A stretch of DNA of 64,000 nt, from positions 40,548,001-40,612,000 of the forward strand of contig OZ231127.1 in the NCBI GenBank assembly GCA_965153355.1, given 5' to 3'. Shown here one piece after another: positions 47,935 to 59,544 of the stretch. How positions within the stretch are numbered: the stretch's first letter is position 1; every line of letters starts with the position of its first letter. The DNA comes from Flaccisagitta enflata. Lineage: Eukaryota; Chaetognatha; Sagittoidea; Aphragmophora. The notes under the pieces are model-generated. The model worked only from the letters and a program-made list of their open reading frames with translations. It did no database searches and was not told where the DNA came from. The translations under genes were made by a program, and so were the position numbers.

Positions 47935-48103
47935 GTATCGCCCGGGCTTGCCTCCCACAACAACATTGTAACCATGTGTCTATTATGTCCTTTCTTTTTC
48001 TTTTTCCTCTTCTTCATTCTACTTCTTCAGTTTCTTCCTTTTCTTCCTCTTAATCTCTTTCCTCTCGGCGTTTTTTACGCCCCTGCCCACCCGTCCGGCT
48101 GTC

Positions 48104-48441
48104 CGTAACGGCAGCGGCGTAGGAGAAGGGACTTCCGGGACTTCCATGGAAGTCCCTGTTGTCGGGACACTAAAGTTGTTGAGTTACTAAATTAACAAAG
48201 AAAAAAAAGGAAGAAGAAAATAACAGGGGAAGGAAAGGAAAACAGGAAAAAAAAGAAGGAAATGAAAAGAAAGAAGAGGAAAATTTACTGTTTATTTGCT
48301 AAAAAGTTGCAGAAATCACAAATTTCTATAGTTATATGTTAAAAATAGCAAGTTGTTTTCAAGTGTAAGACTGAATTTGTCGGACACCAATTGGGGTGGA
48401 AGTCCCAAAAATCATTACTCTCCTACGCCGCTGCGTAACGG
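48104..48441. mobile_element. hAT-like MITE (48112-48433) with 8-bp duplication inside an HT element
   Basis: CAGCGGCGTAGGAG / CTCCTACGCCGCTG ends with CGTAACGG directly on each side (48104-48111, 48434-48441). The surrounding CCACCCGTCCGGCTGTCCGT AACGG...TATTGTAACCCCACG is an HT-1 3' region, so the empty site can be read from other HT copies. Confidence 0.9.
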
Positions 48442-48449
48442 TATTGTAA

Positions 48450-48925
48450 CCCCACGTACGAGCATTTCCTGTTCTTTCCTCTTTTCTTTTCAATTTTGGT
48501 TGCTTTGCCTTTTGTCCTCTTTTTCGGAGTTGATCGAAGATTAATCGATTGAGCAGGTCATCTACCGACTAAAACCTCAGAACCTAGTGGTCTTTATCAA
48601 TCAATAAATGAGCATAAATTTGCACTGGCTTGGAAAATGAGCAAGCAATAAAGAAGGGGGGGGGGGTACAACCATGTTTCCACGGCCCACCGGCACACGT
48701 ATGTCAGCATTCTCACTAAAGTGTCATCAGATGTAAGTAAAAGTACATAAAAGTTTTTTTCATTTTATGAACGTTTTCAACCTGAGCATTACGAACAGAC
48801 CGACAGATGGACGGTCCTATGAGTGGTCAGGGCAGGAATGGCTGCATCTTATGTGAAAGAACAGTTTGATTTATTGACCATCATTTAGCTAGTTTAGATA
48901 GAATTTTGCTTTGCCTAGTATCAAC
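48450..48925. other. No gene recognised
   Basis: Contains a G run (48656-48666) and no supportable structure. Confidence 0.45.
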
Positions 48926-48926
48926 T

Positions 48927-49130
48927 TACAAACACGCAGTTAGTTCTACAAGAGGCTTTGTCCTACCATTCGTCCACACATCCGATGGTCCGACGGGACA
49001 TCAGTTGATCCGTGATGATCGAGTCAAAAAGTGTGAAAACGCGCTGATTCTGCAGTTATGATGAGGGTTATATGCCCCTGCTGAACCGTCTGCAACGGTA
49101 TTGTGACCCCGCGTCACTTATTCTGAATGA
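48927..49130 (+). mobile_element. Degenerate HT-1 element, GTGACCCC subtype
   Basis: AACACGCAGTTAGTTCTACA AGAGGCTTTGTCC start, GATCGAGTCAAAAAGTGTGA AAACGCG, end GGTATTGTGACCCCGCGTCA CTTATT. Confidence 0.75.
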
Positions 49131-50222
49131 AAACATCGTGCATATTTCTTAGCCCCTTGGAATTTCAGCCGAAACCCTTTTCTTGTAGGTTTATTTTTCA
49201 CCCAACCCTCGAAATATTGAGGATCCCAGATTTTCCTCGCCTTGAGATGAAGTCTATCTCGCTATGGATGTCGAAGTCTTTCATATTCGGAATGTCCTAA
49301 CTCTTTAAGTTGAGATTAATTATTGTCGAATGTCGAATTCATCAGAACTAAGCCTGTTTTGGATCTTTGGTAAAATAATGTCGGCAAAGGGTTATCTTGG
49401 GGAAGGAAGCTTTGTGCCTGGAGCTTGACTTGTATAAGCAAATCCCAAACCATCTATCACATTGTCACTTACTTGCGATCAGCTCTCTGTTTGAAATTTC
49501 TACTTCCCAGATTATTCAACGTTACTGGAATGATGATTGGTTACGTTTGGTGAGATGGTCCATGATAGCTATAGGACGACCGGGCTATCACTATCAGAGG
49601 CTGATGCAATTTAACGAGCTGAGGTGAATGGACCAACCGATGTACAGTCACTTCGCGTCATAAGTCATAACCTCATCCTCTTACAGAAAGCCTCTGATAA
49701 CCCTTTATCTTCAATGAATGATATTTTCGTCCAACTTTTCCCAACTCTATTTCTAATGGAGAATGATATTTTGACGGCGAAAAATGACTTTTAAAATTTG
49801 TCCTTGGGCATATCATTATTACTAAACAATGATAAGTTTTAATTCTCTATTTCCAGGATTCTCCTCTTTCCTCATTCTCATACATTATCTTCCTTTTTTT
49901 GGCGCGTTGTTTTTCTCTTGCAATGAGCAATTCACTTTATTATACCACATAGTTTTATTACAAAATCTGCATCATCATGTTGATTTATGATTAACTAAGT
50001 TTCTTCTGCATATGCATTAAGCAATTTACTAAAACATGCCATACTGTTTCATTACAAAATCTGCACTATCATGTCATCACAAAATTACCTGTTTTTTCTA
50101 GTTTCTTTCTATCCCTGCTTTTGCTCCCATGAAATCTGTACATCATGGCATGTATTTGTGCATAGTTTTTTTTCAAATTCCAATTCTTCAAGTGTAGTTA
50201 ATTTCATCGCCTGTTATGGTTT
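49131..50222. other. No gene recognised
   Basis: AT-rich unique-looking sequence. A direct repeat CATAGTTTTATTACAAAATC TGCA-like occurs at about 49948 and 50045. Confidence 0.45.
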
Positions 50223-50224
50223 AT

Positions 50225-50588
50225 CATTTTTAGTCATGTGCTTCATGACTCTATATCCCGCTTTACCCTTTGCTCAGTCGGTTCGTTGGTTGGTGTGTCA
50301 CATTTTACATTTCCTGTATTTTTGCTTTTTTTAGTTGCGGACACGCAACTCAATAAGAGGCTTTGTCCATCCGTCCGTCCGTCCGTCGGTCCGTCGGTCC
50401 GTCCATCCGAAACCCACGAGTCGAAAAATGGGAAAACGCGCATTTCCGCCCCTGCCCACCCGTCCGCAACTGGTGGCTGTGTATCCGGCCTGGTTTGCTT
50501 CACTGCTCCTGCCCAATTTTGCTAGTGACCTCTAATATGGCCCCTGCCCACCCGCACGCGACTGGGGTAGCCGTGTATCTGACCTTGT
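50225..50588 (+). mobile_element. HT-2 element interrupted by an HT-1 element
   Basis: HT-2 start (TTTTTAGTCATGTGCTTCAT GACTCTATATCCCGC) runs to ~50329. A complete HT-1 (50330-50492) follows, then the HT-2 3' half (GCTTCACTGCTCCTGCCCAA ... GTAGCCGTGTATCTGACCTT GTT). TTTGCTT lies at both junctions, a candidate target duplication of up to 7 bp. Confidence 0.9.
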
Positions 50589-50589
50589 T

Positions 50590-51095
50590 CCATTAAGCCC
50601 GAGAATTATCACTGTTTTCTTTTCCTGTTATTATCAAATGAGCTATCACTTAATATGCTTTGTTTACCAAAGACATTAACAGGCTCAGGCAAACGCCACT
50701 GGATTAACGTTCTCAGTGAAAACTTCTCATTGATAAGTAATAATCACTTTATACGTAGTTTGATATGTATGATCCCTCTGTTATCACTCGCGGGTCAAAG
50801 AACATGTAAGTTGAAACGCCTTAATGGCTCTTATATTTGTCTGTTTTTAGTATAGTGACATGTTATTGAAGGATACATGTGTACTGATGATACTGAGACG
50901 TTTTCGACACAGGACCACATGCCCACATTCAGTTAATCCGTTTTTCCTAAATCTATCATCTAAATTATCTCCATCATTTCCCTAAAAAAGAAAAGCACAA
51001 CAAAAAGTTTAGGGGTGTTCGCTAAAAAAGTTTTTCTTCACGCAAGTTATCAATTAAGATAACAATCAAAGTTATTTTAAGCCGTTGGAATCCCT
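50590..51095. other. No gene recognised
   Basis: Nothing supportable seen. Confidence 0.4.
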
Positions 51096-51130
51096 TGGAA
51101 AGCGGAACATCAAAGAGGCATCAGAAGTTA

Positions 51131-51505
<375 letters not shown>

Positions 51506-51655
51506 GGGTGTATAAAATTGAGTTGCTTTTGTTTTCAATATAAAAAAAACACTACTCCTTAGCGTGTCGGAAGGTAACAAACTTTGAATTTCAAGCTGTT
51601 TTTGGCATTACAGCCCCTGCCCAACTGTCCTGCCGTGTATCCGGCCTTGTTTTTT
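51506..51655. mobile_element. hAT-like MITE end and HT 3' end fragments
   Basis: CAGGGGTGTATAAAATTGAG T at 51507 matches the 15468 element end. 51609-51651 is an HT 3' end (CAGCCCCTGCCCAACTGTCC ... CCGTGTATCCGGCCTTGTT). Confidence 0.65.
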
Positions 51656-51750
51656 TTCTAAACAGGAGCGTGCGTAAATCACTATCATTCATCAGGCCCA
51701 AATCCCACCCCTGACGTTATGAGGGAGAAAAAGCCTTGAAGTTAAGAGAG

Positions 51751-51754
<4 letters not shown>

Positions 51755-51840
<86 letters not shown>
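51755..51840. repeat. (GA)n microsatellite
   Basis: Uninterrupted GA run followed by GACAGA-rich sequence to ~52000. Confidence 0.95.
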
Positions 51841-51843
<3 letters not shown>

Positions 51844-52013
51844 ATCTTGATAGACAGAGAGCACCGACAATCAAACAGACTGATAGGGACAGATAGATGG
51901 GCAGAGGCAGATGTACAGACAGACCGACAAAACCAGAACTGAAACAAATTCTGGTGAAAAATTGGGAAATGGCAAACAGACAGACAGACAGACAGACAAC
52001 CAGACTGCCAGCA

Positions 52014-52189
52014 AAAACAAGGCCGGATACACGACAATCCAGTCGCGGACGGATGGGCAGGAGCCGTAATGCAGAAAGCGCTCGGAATTCAAAAATGTGA
52101 CGGACGGACGGACGGACGGACGGACCGACGGACCGACCTACCGACCGACCGACACGGCAAGGTGTAGAGTCGCGTGTCCGCGACTAAAA
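52014..52189 (-). mobile_element. HT element, AGTCGCGGAC subtype, full length
   Basis: AACAAGGCCGGATACACGAC AATCCAGTCGCGGACGG to GAGTCGCGTGTCCGCGACTA AAAA. The AGTCGCGGAC arm appears in the hairpin and at the far end. Confidence 0.9.
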
Positions 52190-52345
52190 AGAGATCGCAC
52201 GGAGCGATCACACACATCCTTCGGAATTTCGCTCGTTCCCTGAGTGTTTTCGTATTGCGATGGGATTTTTTTTTCACTTCGATTTTGAGTGAATAATGAA
52301 ATAGTATCTATTAGGGTGGTCCTGACCATCATCTCTAAACAAACA

Positions 52346-52497
52346 AAACAATGCCGGTTACACTGCTACCCAAGTCGCGTGCGAGTGTCGCGTGCGAGTC
52401 GCCGAAAAAGCTAAGTCTGATCAAAGGATGGACCGAGGGACCAATCGACCGACAGGCCGACAGCAAGTGAAAGAGTCGCGTGCAAGTAACTAAAAGA
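52346..52497 (-). mobile_element. HT-2 element, decayed
   Basis: AACAATGCCGGTTACACTGC TACCCAAGTCGCGTGC to GAGTCGCGTGCAAGTAACTA AAA. Confidence 0.7.
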
Positions 52498-53810
52498 CTT
52501 CAAAATACACTCAGTGTAAAAATAAAAGGTACAGAGAAAATATGTACCTATATGGTAAGATGTGAAAACAGTGACCCTGTGGCAACAACGCAAACACGAA
52601 CACAGAAAAATGAAACTGGAAAGAAACTGACATTTTTTAGAACAGAAATTCTTGATAACCTGAAAGCTTGTGTTTGTCCTAATTTTCATCAGTCTATCTA
52701 TCTATCTGTCTGTCTAACTCTCAGTCTGTCTGTCTCATTGTGCTCTCTCTCTCTCACTCTTAGAGCTGAAGGACCCACAGGGATTTGCTTTATGGCAGTT
52801 AATGGGCTAAATGGCTCTATCAATTTCCACTTCAAGGAAAAAAAGATCGATGTAAGTCAATCACAGCTTCATGCCACCATCATCTAATTTCAATATGAAG
52901 AAGAGGATAACAAAGGCTGGACGATACTCAAAGAAGTGGACTTATACTCGTATTATTAGCTCTAATTCAATGAAATGCTCCATATAGTGGAAATGCTATG
53001 GTTCATTGCGCTATCAAAAATAGTTGATCAAACTTGAAGAAAAGAGGATACCAAGACGCAATCATTTTAACAACTGGTTTTAATGTGCGAATAACTTAAG
53101 TTTTAAAGATTCTATTGAAGATAGTAATTTTTTTAACGATTTAAGCGAACGTGTTAAATGTATCTCTGTTGAAGTTAATAGCGAGGCCGAGGGGGGAAAA
53201 GACGACGTTGAATTTTTTTTGTTGTTTTGACAAATTGAAGAAAGGCCTTTCACTCTCCGGGGGTCGGCCTCAAATCTCATCAACTGGTAAAAGAACTTCG
53301 CATCTTTTGGGGCGCCGCGGAAGGTGAGGGTGAGGAGTCTCCCCAAAGCTGGGGAGTAAGGAGGAAGGGAGGCGTGGTTGAAACGGACTATGCATGAGAG
53401 GGCGCTTAGTCGACCTCAATTTCTACCGACTGTCAGGCGAGCCCCGCATCTTACGGTGATCTTACGGTGATCTTACGGCGATCTTACGGTGATCTTACGT
53501 TGAGTTTAGTGCAACGTGGAAGAAAGTTAAGTTAGAAAGAGCTGGGATCGGACTCGCATCGTTTGACTTTGTGGCATTATGAAGCAGGGTTTTACAAAGG
53601 GCGATGGTGATTTGAAGAGAGTTATGTGAGAGAGTGCTTGAGTCGACCTTAACTACTAGTAATGGCGGCTGACGCCGTGAGGAAAAAAGTCGTAAGCATT
53701 GATCACTTTTAACCAAGCTTTATCTTCAGTCCTTGCATTTTTTTATTTGCTAGATTAAATCAAGAGCAGTTGTATGTATTGATTACATTAAGAATAAGAG
53801 AAAAGCGAAA
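52498..53810. other. No gene recognised; short tandem repeats
   Basis: An 11-bp repeat GATCTTACGGT occurs about five times at 53455-53500, and GTCGACCT segments repeat at 53410 and 53643. Minus 53080-53346 is open for 88 codons but I recognise nothing in it. Confidence 0.4.
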
Positions 53811-53811
53811 C

Positions 53812-54248
53812 TGAGCCAAATGAGCTAGATGAGCTAAATTACTCAAAATTACTCAACCAGATATCCAGCTATGCTCACTGAAATGCTTTCTTGTATTTGC
53901 ATGCTCAATTAAAACATTTATTCATCCTATTTAAAATCAGAAAGAAATATTATGCTTCATGAGCAAAATGAGCTAGAATACTTACAAACACCCTCATAGA
54001 TGAGCAGCTCTGCTCATTGACATGCTCTCTTATATCTGCTTGCTTAAACAGGTATACAAATATTTATTCACTTATTGCATTTAAAATCAGAAAAAAAGAC
54101 TGAGCTAAATGAGCTTAATGAGCTAAAATGCTCAAAAACACCCTTACAGATGAGCAGCTATGCTCATACATATGTTTTCTTGTATTTGCATGCTCAAACA
54201 AACATAAATACACTCCTTTATTGATCCTACTTAAAATCATAAAGAATG
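53812..54248. repeat. Three ~145-bp tandem units
   Basis: Each unit has GAGCWAAATGAGCT, ACACCC..AGATGAGCAGCT, TGCTCAT, TGTATTTGCATGCTCAA and TTTAAAATCAGAAA. Confidence 0.8.
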
Positions 54249-54327
54249 AAAAAAAAATTCAATTGAATTTTTCATAAATTAATTTTTCTGACTTCGACTT
54301 TTTTCCCGATCACCTATAACAGAAGAA

Positions 54328-54425
54328 CAAGTGACGCGGGGTCACAATATCATTGCGGACGGGTGGGCGGGGGCATCCAACCCCCAACCTCACCCCAACC
54401 ACACCCCCAACCCCCCTCCAATTCA
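54328..54425 (-). mobile_element. HT-1 3' fragment, GTGACCCC subtype
   Basis: AACAAGTGACGCGGGGTCAC AATATCATTGCGGACGGGTG GG, then a C-rich stretch. Confidence 0.75.
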
Positions 54426-54430
54426 CTGTC

Positions 54431-55048
54431 CGCCAGAACACGGAATGAGTTGACTTGAAATGATCGTCTACAACTCTGATAGGTTTTGAGTCCTTGTGGT
54501 GTGTATAATACAAATCTGAAAAGAACTAAATCATTTTTGGGGCGCTTTTTGAAATATATACAAAAATAGTACAAATTCAGTACATTTTTCATCATAACTC
54601 TTTGAGATGATTTATTTTAGTATTTTTGACCGCAGATTTGGACTCAGTGGGTGGCTTGCGGTTTGTTTGATATGTCATATATACTTTTGAAAAAGAAGTA
54701 AAAGCTTATTTTTTTATAAAACCATTAAAAATAAATGTATTTTATGGCAATATGATGAAAAAATTTACTTTTTATTTCTTTTTCAAAACTGCATAGTGTG
54801 ACACATCAAACGAACCGCAAAGCACTCGCTGAATTCAAATCTGCAGTCAAAAATACCAGAAAACATCACCACAAAGAGTTATGATGAAAAATGTACTAAA
54901 TTTACACCATTTTTGCATATATTTAAAAAACCGCCCCAAAAGTGATTTAGTTTCCTTTAGATTTATATTGTACACACTACAATGACCCAAAAACTATCAA
55001 AGTGAGAGACGATCATTCTACCTCAACTCATTCCGTGTTTTGGCTGGT
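54431..55048. mobile_element. Foldback element, ~290-bp arms
   Basis: Left arm AACACGGAATGAGTTGA, ATGATCGTCT, TTTTGGGGCG, TCATCATAACTCTTTG is matched inverted by the right arm, with the centre near 54735. Confidence 0.85.
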
Positions 55049-55095
55049 AGTGCCAACAAACTAACACACAAATAATACCAACTGCAGCATCCTTA

Positions 55096-55206
55096 ATACG
55101 CTTTTTTTTGCGTTTTCCACTCGAGTGTGACGGACGGACGGACGGACTAACGGACCGACGGACGGAGAAAGCCTCTTATAGAGTTGCGTGTCTGCAACTA
55201 AGAACG
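55096..55206 (-). mobile_element. HT-1 element, 3' end missing
   Basis: TTTTGCGTTTTCCACTCGAG TGTGACGGACGG to GAGTTGCGTGTCTGCAACTA AGAA. Confidence 0.75.
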
Positions 55207-55517
55207 CATCTTTCGAGTCTACGCGGAGGACGGATGAAGAGGAGCGGGCGGCTGTGGAATTGGATCTTGTACTTGTGGTGGTTCTCGATGCGTGGGGTGT
55301 GATCACCGGCACAAGTGAATATGCACTGGATTAGAATTTGGGCTCAGAGCTAGGAAATCTAGATAGGGCCGGGCATGAACATTATGGAAGAAAGGAAGAC
55401 AGATAGTTCGAGTCAAATCACACCGGCTGGATTATTTTTCAGTTGTTATGTTTTTCGTTTTTTTGTATGTGTACGTGAATTCGATACTGAACCTCTTTAA
55501 GCTCAACGGCGAATCTT

Positions 55518-55908
55518 GCTTTTAGATGCGTGCTCGCATCTCTATAAGATGTCGTGTCCGTTGGTTGGTTGGTCGATCCCGCAAACCTTAAAATTGCGTA
55601 ATCTGAGGCTCTTCCAAAAATCAGCGCTAATTGGAAAAAAAGTCGACTTTTTAAAACGTTGCGGCAATTTTAGGAAGTTAAGCCGTTTTTGGTCTGGGGG
55701 TATACATACATCCTTTTATATTCGCAGCAATGAAAGAGTTAGAGTAGAGTAGAGCTATAAGAGGCTTTGTCCGTCCGTTGGTCCGTGAGCACGAGTCGCA
55801 ATGTGGGAAATCGAGCATTTTAGAAGCTATTTGAGTATTTGTCTGTATTGGGTGGGGCGGTGGGTGTAGAAGGGGGTTGACCCCGCGTCACCTGTTTTCT
55901 TTCAAATG
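55518..55908 (+). mobile_element. HT fragments (type 3 start, then type 1 body)
   Basis: TTTTAGATGCGTGCTCGCAT CTCTATAAGATG at 55519. Then from 55753 CTATAAGAGGCTTTGTCCGT CC, GGTGGGTGTAGAAGGGGGTT GACCCCGCGTCACCTGTT. Confidence 0.65.
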
Positions 55909-56289
55909 ACGTCAACCAGAGGTCTCTAAGATGATTTTTTTTATTATTTTTTTACTTGTTCGCATTTTTTGCATTATCCCTGAAAATGAAGAATTTTGTT
56001 AATTGATATTTGAACTTTAAAATGTCCTTGGTGATGCTAATGCATGCTAGCAACAGAGTGACTGCTTCAGTGGGTTTGAAAAAGCTGCCCATATGGCAAA
56101 AATTAGCTAAAAAATTGACGTAATCTTTTACTGATTTTACTGAGCTTGCGAGCTGGAAATGCAGTGAAGCAGCTTGTATTTAAGAGGGTTTTTGACAGTC
56201 TGAATCGCCAGAGATGGAAAAAGATGAACATGTAATTTGAGGCTATAATATAGTCACGACTCACGAGGCAGGAAGGGTATACAACTGCA

Positions 56290-56322
56290 CAGACACACAC
56301 AATCACACACAGACACACACAA

Positions 56323-56413
<91 letters not shown>
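56290..56413. repeat. (CA)n microsatellite
   Basis: CACA with early AATC interruptions. Confidence 0.95.
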
Positions 56414-56415
<2 letters not shown>

Positions 56416-56900
56416 TGCACGTTTTTACACCTTTCAACTTAAGGGTGGGGGATGAAACGAATTAACTAATAGATTGATTGACAAACATGTCCATGACAAA
56501 TTAGTAACTCGGGTTTACGACTTTTTTTCCAGTCGGCGATAGCCGCCTTCAATGATATATATATTCTTACACTCTTTCTATCACTTAATCATTCATTCAT
56601 TAACAATGTTCATTCATAAAACACGTTCATTCAAAAAACAAACGTTCATTCATAGAAAAACGCTCATTCATAGAGGACGCATCGTTGGACTTTTTGACTT
56701 TTTTGTTTATCTCTTCGTCTTACTTTGTTTCTATCTCTGTCTTGGCTTCTCGCTCCATGTTTGTCCATCGGACTCGATTAATGCATATCTTAAGGAATTA
56801 AACATCTTGAATTTCGAATTGAATGTTTGGGCCTCTCCTTATAATGTACATGTAAATGTACTGAAGCTGAATGTAATTCAACAAAAAAAACCCGGACGTG

Positions 56901-57078
<178 letters not shown>

Positions 57079-57314
57079 GTGTCATTAACCGCCAACCCAC
57101 ATCGTGATACGGGTATGTTATCAAATCATGATTTGATTGATTTATCATAAGGTCTGTGAGCCAGTTTCTTATCTCCTACAAAAACAAGATTTTCTTTTTT
57201 TTTCAATCCCTTCCAATTTTTTTTTAGCAACGTATTTATTTTCAGAAAGAGCAAGAACCAGCATGAAAGAATTAAAGTTTTGAATAAATGGAAAGGTATC
57301 TACTTGATTTCGAA

Positions 57315-57663
57315 TACCGTATTTCTTGCATTTATCGCCCCCCCTCTAATTAGCGCCCCCCCTTTTCTATGGAAGAATGAGCTAATGATAAGAGTGATTT
57401 TTACAAAAAAAAATCACAGAAAATTCATTGGAAGTTTCATTTTTTTGCAAAAACCATATGAGATTTAGATGTCATACAACGAAATATTCTCTTTTTTGGT
57501 GATTAACAATTTTGAGTTCTAAAAAAAATTGTTAAAGACGGTAATTTTGATGTAATATTTCTAAGACATTAGTGAATAGGGGGCGCTAATTGCAGGTTTA
57601 AAATAACAATGTTTCATTTCAATTTCAAAAGCGCCCGGGGCGCTAATTACAAGAAATACGGTA
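57315..57663. mobile_element. TIR element with TACCGTATTTC ends
   Basis: TACCGTATTTCTTGCATTTA and the inverted AAGAAATACGGTA, each followed inward by TAATTAGCGCCCC. TA at both ends would fit a Tc1/mariner-type target. Confidence 0.75.
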
Positions 57664-57817
57664 CGCGGTTTTCTAATCTCTGCAGAAATACTTCACTATC
57701 CGTCTATTCCCAGACCATCAAACAATCCACCATGAGCATAAGACGGGAATACAATCTACACACGAAGGGAAAAAAATCGGCGTTATTCACTTTTAATGAT
57801 TTCGTGCTTTTTGGGCA

Positions 57818-58228
57818 GCGGCCCCGAAGCCGAAGGGGTCGATGACCTATGCTTTCACACAAATGAGGAATTTTCTCCTCCTCCTTCTCCTCCTTCTCCT
57901 TCTTCGTATCCCCCCTACCCCCAGCCTCCAGGCCCTCATCTCAGCCTGGAGGCCCATATCCCACCCTCGAGGCCCAAATCCCAACCCCAAGGCCCAGATT
58001 CCAGTCTTTTGGGATTTGGGCATCAAGACTGGGATTTGGGCCTCGAGGCTGGGATATGGGCCTGGAAGCTGGATGGAAAGGGGGGGGGGTGCGGAGGAGG
58101 AGAAGGAGGAGGAGGAGAAAATTCCCCATATATGTGAAAGCATAGGTCATCAACCCCTTCGGGGCTGCTGCCCTGCTCCCCCCTCAACTTCAACCACGGG
58201 TACCGCTGACCATCTAACGCTTTTGCAA
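57818..58228 (+). mobile_element. GGGCAGCGG-family element
   Basis: GGGCAGCGGCCCCGAAGCCG, CGATGACCTATGCTTTCACA, a CTCCTC-rich patch and inverted GAGGCCCATATCCC arrays, then GGGCTGCTGCCCTGCTCCCC CCTCAAC and GACCATCTAACGCTTTTGC. Closely related to 38806-39241. Confidence 0.8.
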
Positions 58229-58328
58229 CTATTTTTTTTTTCTTTTTTTGATTGTTTGAAATAAAATCGAACTAAGAATAAAACAAAGATAGAAACCCAT
58301 TTAAATTAGTTATAGAGACCTAGACTTA

Positions 58329-58760
58329 ACAAGGCCGGATTCACGGCAACTCCAGTCGCGTCCGGGTTGGCAGGGACAGTGTTTAAATATGCTAATCAGG
58401 CATTTGGGTAGGGGCAAGGGTGTAAGAACTACCTGTAAATGCCCCTAAAAGCCAAGTTTTCCCAACCGACAGATATCAACAACAACTAAGCAAGGCCGGA
58501 AAAACGGCCACCCAGGTCACATGCGGAGAGGCCGTAGAGGACAGGTTTCAAGCCTGAGAGGGCAGATTTCAGGACTGACATGGCAGATTCAAGGCCTGAG
58601 AGGGCAGATTTAAGGCCTGAGAGGGCAGATTTTAGGTCTGAGATGGCCGGGGGGTCTAATGAACGAACGGACGGACAAACAAAAGTCCCCCTGCCGGCCC
58701 TGTGTTTTACAGGACTTCGTCCCCTTTGGTGACGCTGCCCAAAAAGCCAAGCAGGAGCGT
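58329..58760. mobile_element. HT and GGGCAGCGG fragments
   Basis: ACAAGGCCGGATTCACGGCA (58330), CAAGGCCGGAAAAACGGCCA (58493), then GAGAGGGCAGATTT repeats and GTCCCCTTTGGTGACGCTGC CC. Confidence 0.6.
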
Positions 58761-58763
58761 TGA

Positions 58764-58985
58764 CGTAACTAGTGACGCAGGGTCACAATATTGTTCCGGA
58801 CGGTTTAGTTGGCTTTCAACCCCATCCACAGTCCACCCCCCCCTTAACAACACACATACCCAAAAAGTATCAAAAAATACTTTTTTTGCTTGTGCTTTAT
58901 GGACCGACGAACCAACGGACCAACGGACCAACGGACCAACGGACAGAAAAAGCCTCTTATATAATTACGTGTCTGCAACTTAAAA
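58764..58985 (-). mobile_element. HT-1 element, GTGACCCC subtype
   Basis: CTAGTGACGCAGGGTCACAA TATTGTTCCGGACGG to TAATTACGTGTCTGCAACTT AAAA. Confidence 0.8.
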
Positions 58986-59396
58986 CCACCCTAAACTGCC
59001 AAAAAAGCGAAATGCTCAAGACAGACTCACGGACGGACCGGAGAGACCGGATGGACCGACAGTGTTAGGTCGACTATAAAAGAATGTATGGCTATTTTCT
59101 TTTTTCCCCTATCCTTTGAAATGAATTCGCACTATCGAGTGACAAACTGCATACCTGTAGCTGTATTTTGCTTTCAAATAAAGAGGGGGCGCGCAGATGA
59201 ACATGTGAAGATGTATTTCATAGCGGAACTGATAACACAATTACAAGATCCGGCGTTCTTGGCTCTAGATTGAACAAATAACTCCTGCGTAGAGTCATCG
59301 ACTCGTCGAAACTCACTTAATGTGACTAAATCATACATATAAGCGTACACATACCCTTTTCTACATACATCTCGTTCAAGTTGATCGGGGGAAATC

Positions 59397-59544
59397 GTAA
59401 CAAGCATGTATGCGGCAATCCAGTCGCGACAATTGGGCAGGAGCAGTAATGAGAAAACCGCTCGCAATTTTAGAAATATTTCGGATGGACTGACCGACCG
59501 ACCGACACTGTAAAGTGTAGAGTCGCGTGTCCGCGACAAAAATA
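59397..59544 (-). mobile_element. HT element, AGTCGCGGAC subtype
   Basis: AACAAGCATGTATGCGGCAA TCCAGTCGCGACAATTGGGC AGG to GAGTCGCGTGTCCGCGACAA AAA. Confidence 0.8.

Larger units (their letters stand above)
35511..47950. mobile_element. Large hAT-like element with nested insertions, 12.4 kb
   Basis: Perfect 16-bp inverted ends CAAGCCCGGGCGATAC / GTATCGCCCGGGCTTG, flanked by the identical 8-mer CCTCCCAC (35503-35510, 47951-47958). Subterminal GTATTGGGTATTGTATC-type repeats occur near both ends. Eight-base duplications point to hAT. Most of the length is later insertions; the remaining sequence shows no transposase I can recognise. Confidence 0.8.

Noticed and set aside
55205-55330. Possible short exon open on both strands (minus Ser/Thr-rich, plus Glu/Val-rich)
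   Set aside because: No ATG, no frame-compatible splice donor for joining to the dipeptidase, and no recognisable family.
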